This document shows, in pieces, positions 63,187 through 64,000 of a DNA stretch of 64,000 nucleotides (the stretch's first letter is position 1; each line of letters begins with the position of its first letter). Origin of the DNA: Candidatus Phytoplasma asteris. GTDB lineage: Bacteria > Bacillota_I > Bacilli_A > Acholeplasmatales > Acholeplasmataceae. The position numbers and the translations under genes were made by a program. The DNA lies in contig NZ_CP128414.1 of the NCBI RefSeq assembly GCF_038505995.1, positions 708,692-772,691 on the forward strand, read 5' to 3'. Under the pieces are notes generated by a model that was given only the letters and a program-made list of their open reading frames with translations, searched no databases and was not told where the DNA came from.

Positions 63187-64000
63187 TGTAATTTACTAAT
63201 CCTTTGTTTTTATGTAATGTTGTAATATTTTGTTGTAAATAAAAAAGTGAAATGAAACGAATATGAATTAAAAAAATGTAAATGGAAATAGAAAAAAAAG
63301 GGGGGGATTAAAATAAGAATAAAAATAAATTTAAATAAAAAGAATCGGAGGAAAAAATAATAGCGAAGCAAAAAAGAAAAAAAGAGAGGCAAAAAGTATT
63401 AGAATTAGTAATATGAAAAATAATTTTTTTGTTTATTTTTTTAATTAAAATAGCGATATATAATAAAAACTTGAAAATTTTAAAAGTTTTAGGAAATTAA
63501 TAGATCTTAATTAAAAAAGTAAAAAAAGATTATAAAAATTGTCCAAAAATAATAAAAATGTTTTAAAAAAGACACTCAAAATAAAAATAAACCAAAAAGA
63601 ATTGAAAGAATTAAAAACAATTACAAATTTATTTTATCATTTTTAAGTTATATTTTGATATTTTTTTGAAAAAAAAGCAATAAATTAGAATAAAAAAACA
63701 ATAACAAAGTAAAAATAAAATAAAAATAAAAGTTAGGAAAAAATAGGTTTAAATGTTCTTAAGTTTTAAAAAATGTTCCTAAGTTTTAAAAAAAATTAAT
63801 TTTTAGTTGTAAAAAACTAACTTATAAAAAGATTAAAATAAAAGTTAATTTTTCCTAAAATTGTTCCTTCTTTTTTAAAAAAGAAGGTTTTTCAAAGTTA
63901 GGAAAAAGTTATTTTTTTGTTCCTAAAAACTGTGGCTTTTTATGTTATTATTTTATTGAATAATTTTATTTTTTCTAGAAAAAACGTGAAAGCAAAAAAG
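63187..64000. other. Gene-free, AT-rich end region
   Basis: More than 800 bases without a supported gene. Purine-rich on the plus strand at 63240-63400, with a G7 run (63300s) and a GGAGG at 63346-63350 that has no start codon in range. At 63748-63795 a near-tandem repeat (GTTC(C/T)TAAGTTTTAAAAAA). A perfect palindrome CCTTCTTTTTTAAAAAAGAAGG lies at 63866-63887 and could be a terminator. Repeated GTTCC-like words faintly resemble the IS ends. No RNA gene recognised. Confidence 0.5.

Noticed and set aside
63210..63392. 60-codon Phe-rich minus-strand frame
   Set aside because: Low-complexity translation of purine-rich DNA with no ribosome site or domain.

Overview
The window is AT-rich (very low GC, long A/T runs, standard stop codons) and looks like a chromosome segment of a 'Candidatus Phytoplasma', a wall-less, insect-borne plant pathogen of the Mollicutes. 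The evidence is an SVM-type secreted effector, phytoplasma-specific DUF2963 proteins, degenerate IS3-family tra5 transposases, a PMU (potential mobile unit) gene set (ssb, HU, sigma factor, dnaB, dnaG, tmk, FtsH-like ATPase), a malate symporter with malic enzyme, and only skeletal metabolism. An aster-yellows-group member is likely, but that is inference from gene content.

Layout. (1) 1-7200 is core: DEAD-box RNA helicase, a recA pseudogene, pgsA, and a malate uptake/malic enzyme pair. (2) 7490-33600 is accessory DNA built from decayed PMUs and IS elements. It holds an IS-truncated sucrose phosphorylase pseudogene, five broken tra5 copies, and two sets of ssb/HU/sigma genes. One block runs ssb, HU, AAA+ ATPase, SVM effector and membrane proteins. 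There is a dnaG split in two pieces around 3 kb of inserted DNA, a fragment of a plasmid (geminivirus-like) Rep helicase domain, and a new secreted-protein candidate. An 880-residue double-membrane-anchored protein is made of 98 heptad modules. A minus-strand operon follows (broken dnaB, a putative nuclease, tmk, hypotheticals, DUF2963 genes, HU), and then an hsdS fragment. (3) 33840-63186 is core again: pduL, an HD phosphohydrolase, ksgA, spoVG, a P-type metal ATPase, a MATE exporter, rsmH, rpoZ, gmk, leuS, acpP, an M42 peptidase, rplT-rpmI-infC, thrS, two DHH phosphoesterases flanking mnmE, a complete sugar/glycerol-phosphate-type ABC importer, and asnS. The last 0.8 kb has no gene that I can see.

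How the genes fit together. Malate is imported (4478-6016) and decarboxylated to pyruvate (6013-7185); PduL (33863-34438) can then turn acetyl-CoA into acetyl phosphate for ATP formation. The ABC importer and MATE/P-type pumps reflect dependence on host cytoplasm. Translation genes (infC-rpmI-rplT, thrS, leuS, asnS, rsmH, ksgA, mnmE) are intact, while recA and most mobile-element enzymes are broken.

Best candidates for something new: the modular heptad-repeat membrane protein (24245-26887), the PD-(D/E)XK-like nuclease in the PMU replication operon (30754-31386), the chromosomal Rep-helicase fragment (about 18994-19541), the ribosomal protein L20 with a long tail ending in a SAP/Rho-N-like motif (48518-49516), the ATT-initiated infC with a leader terminator, and a 335-bp inverted repeat flanking a candidate effector.
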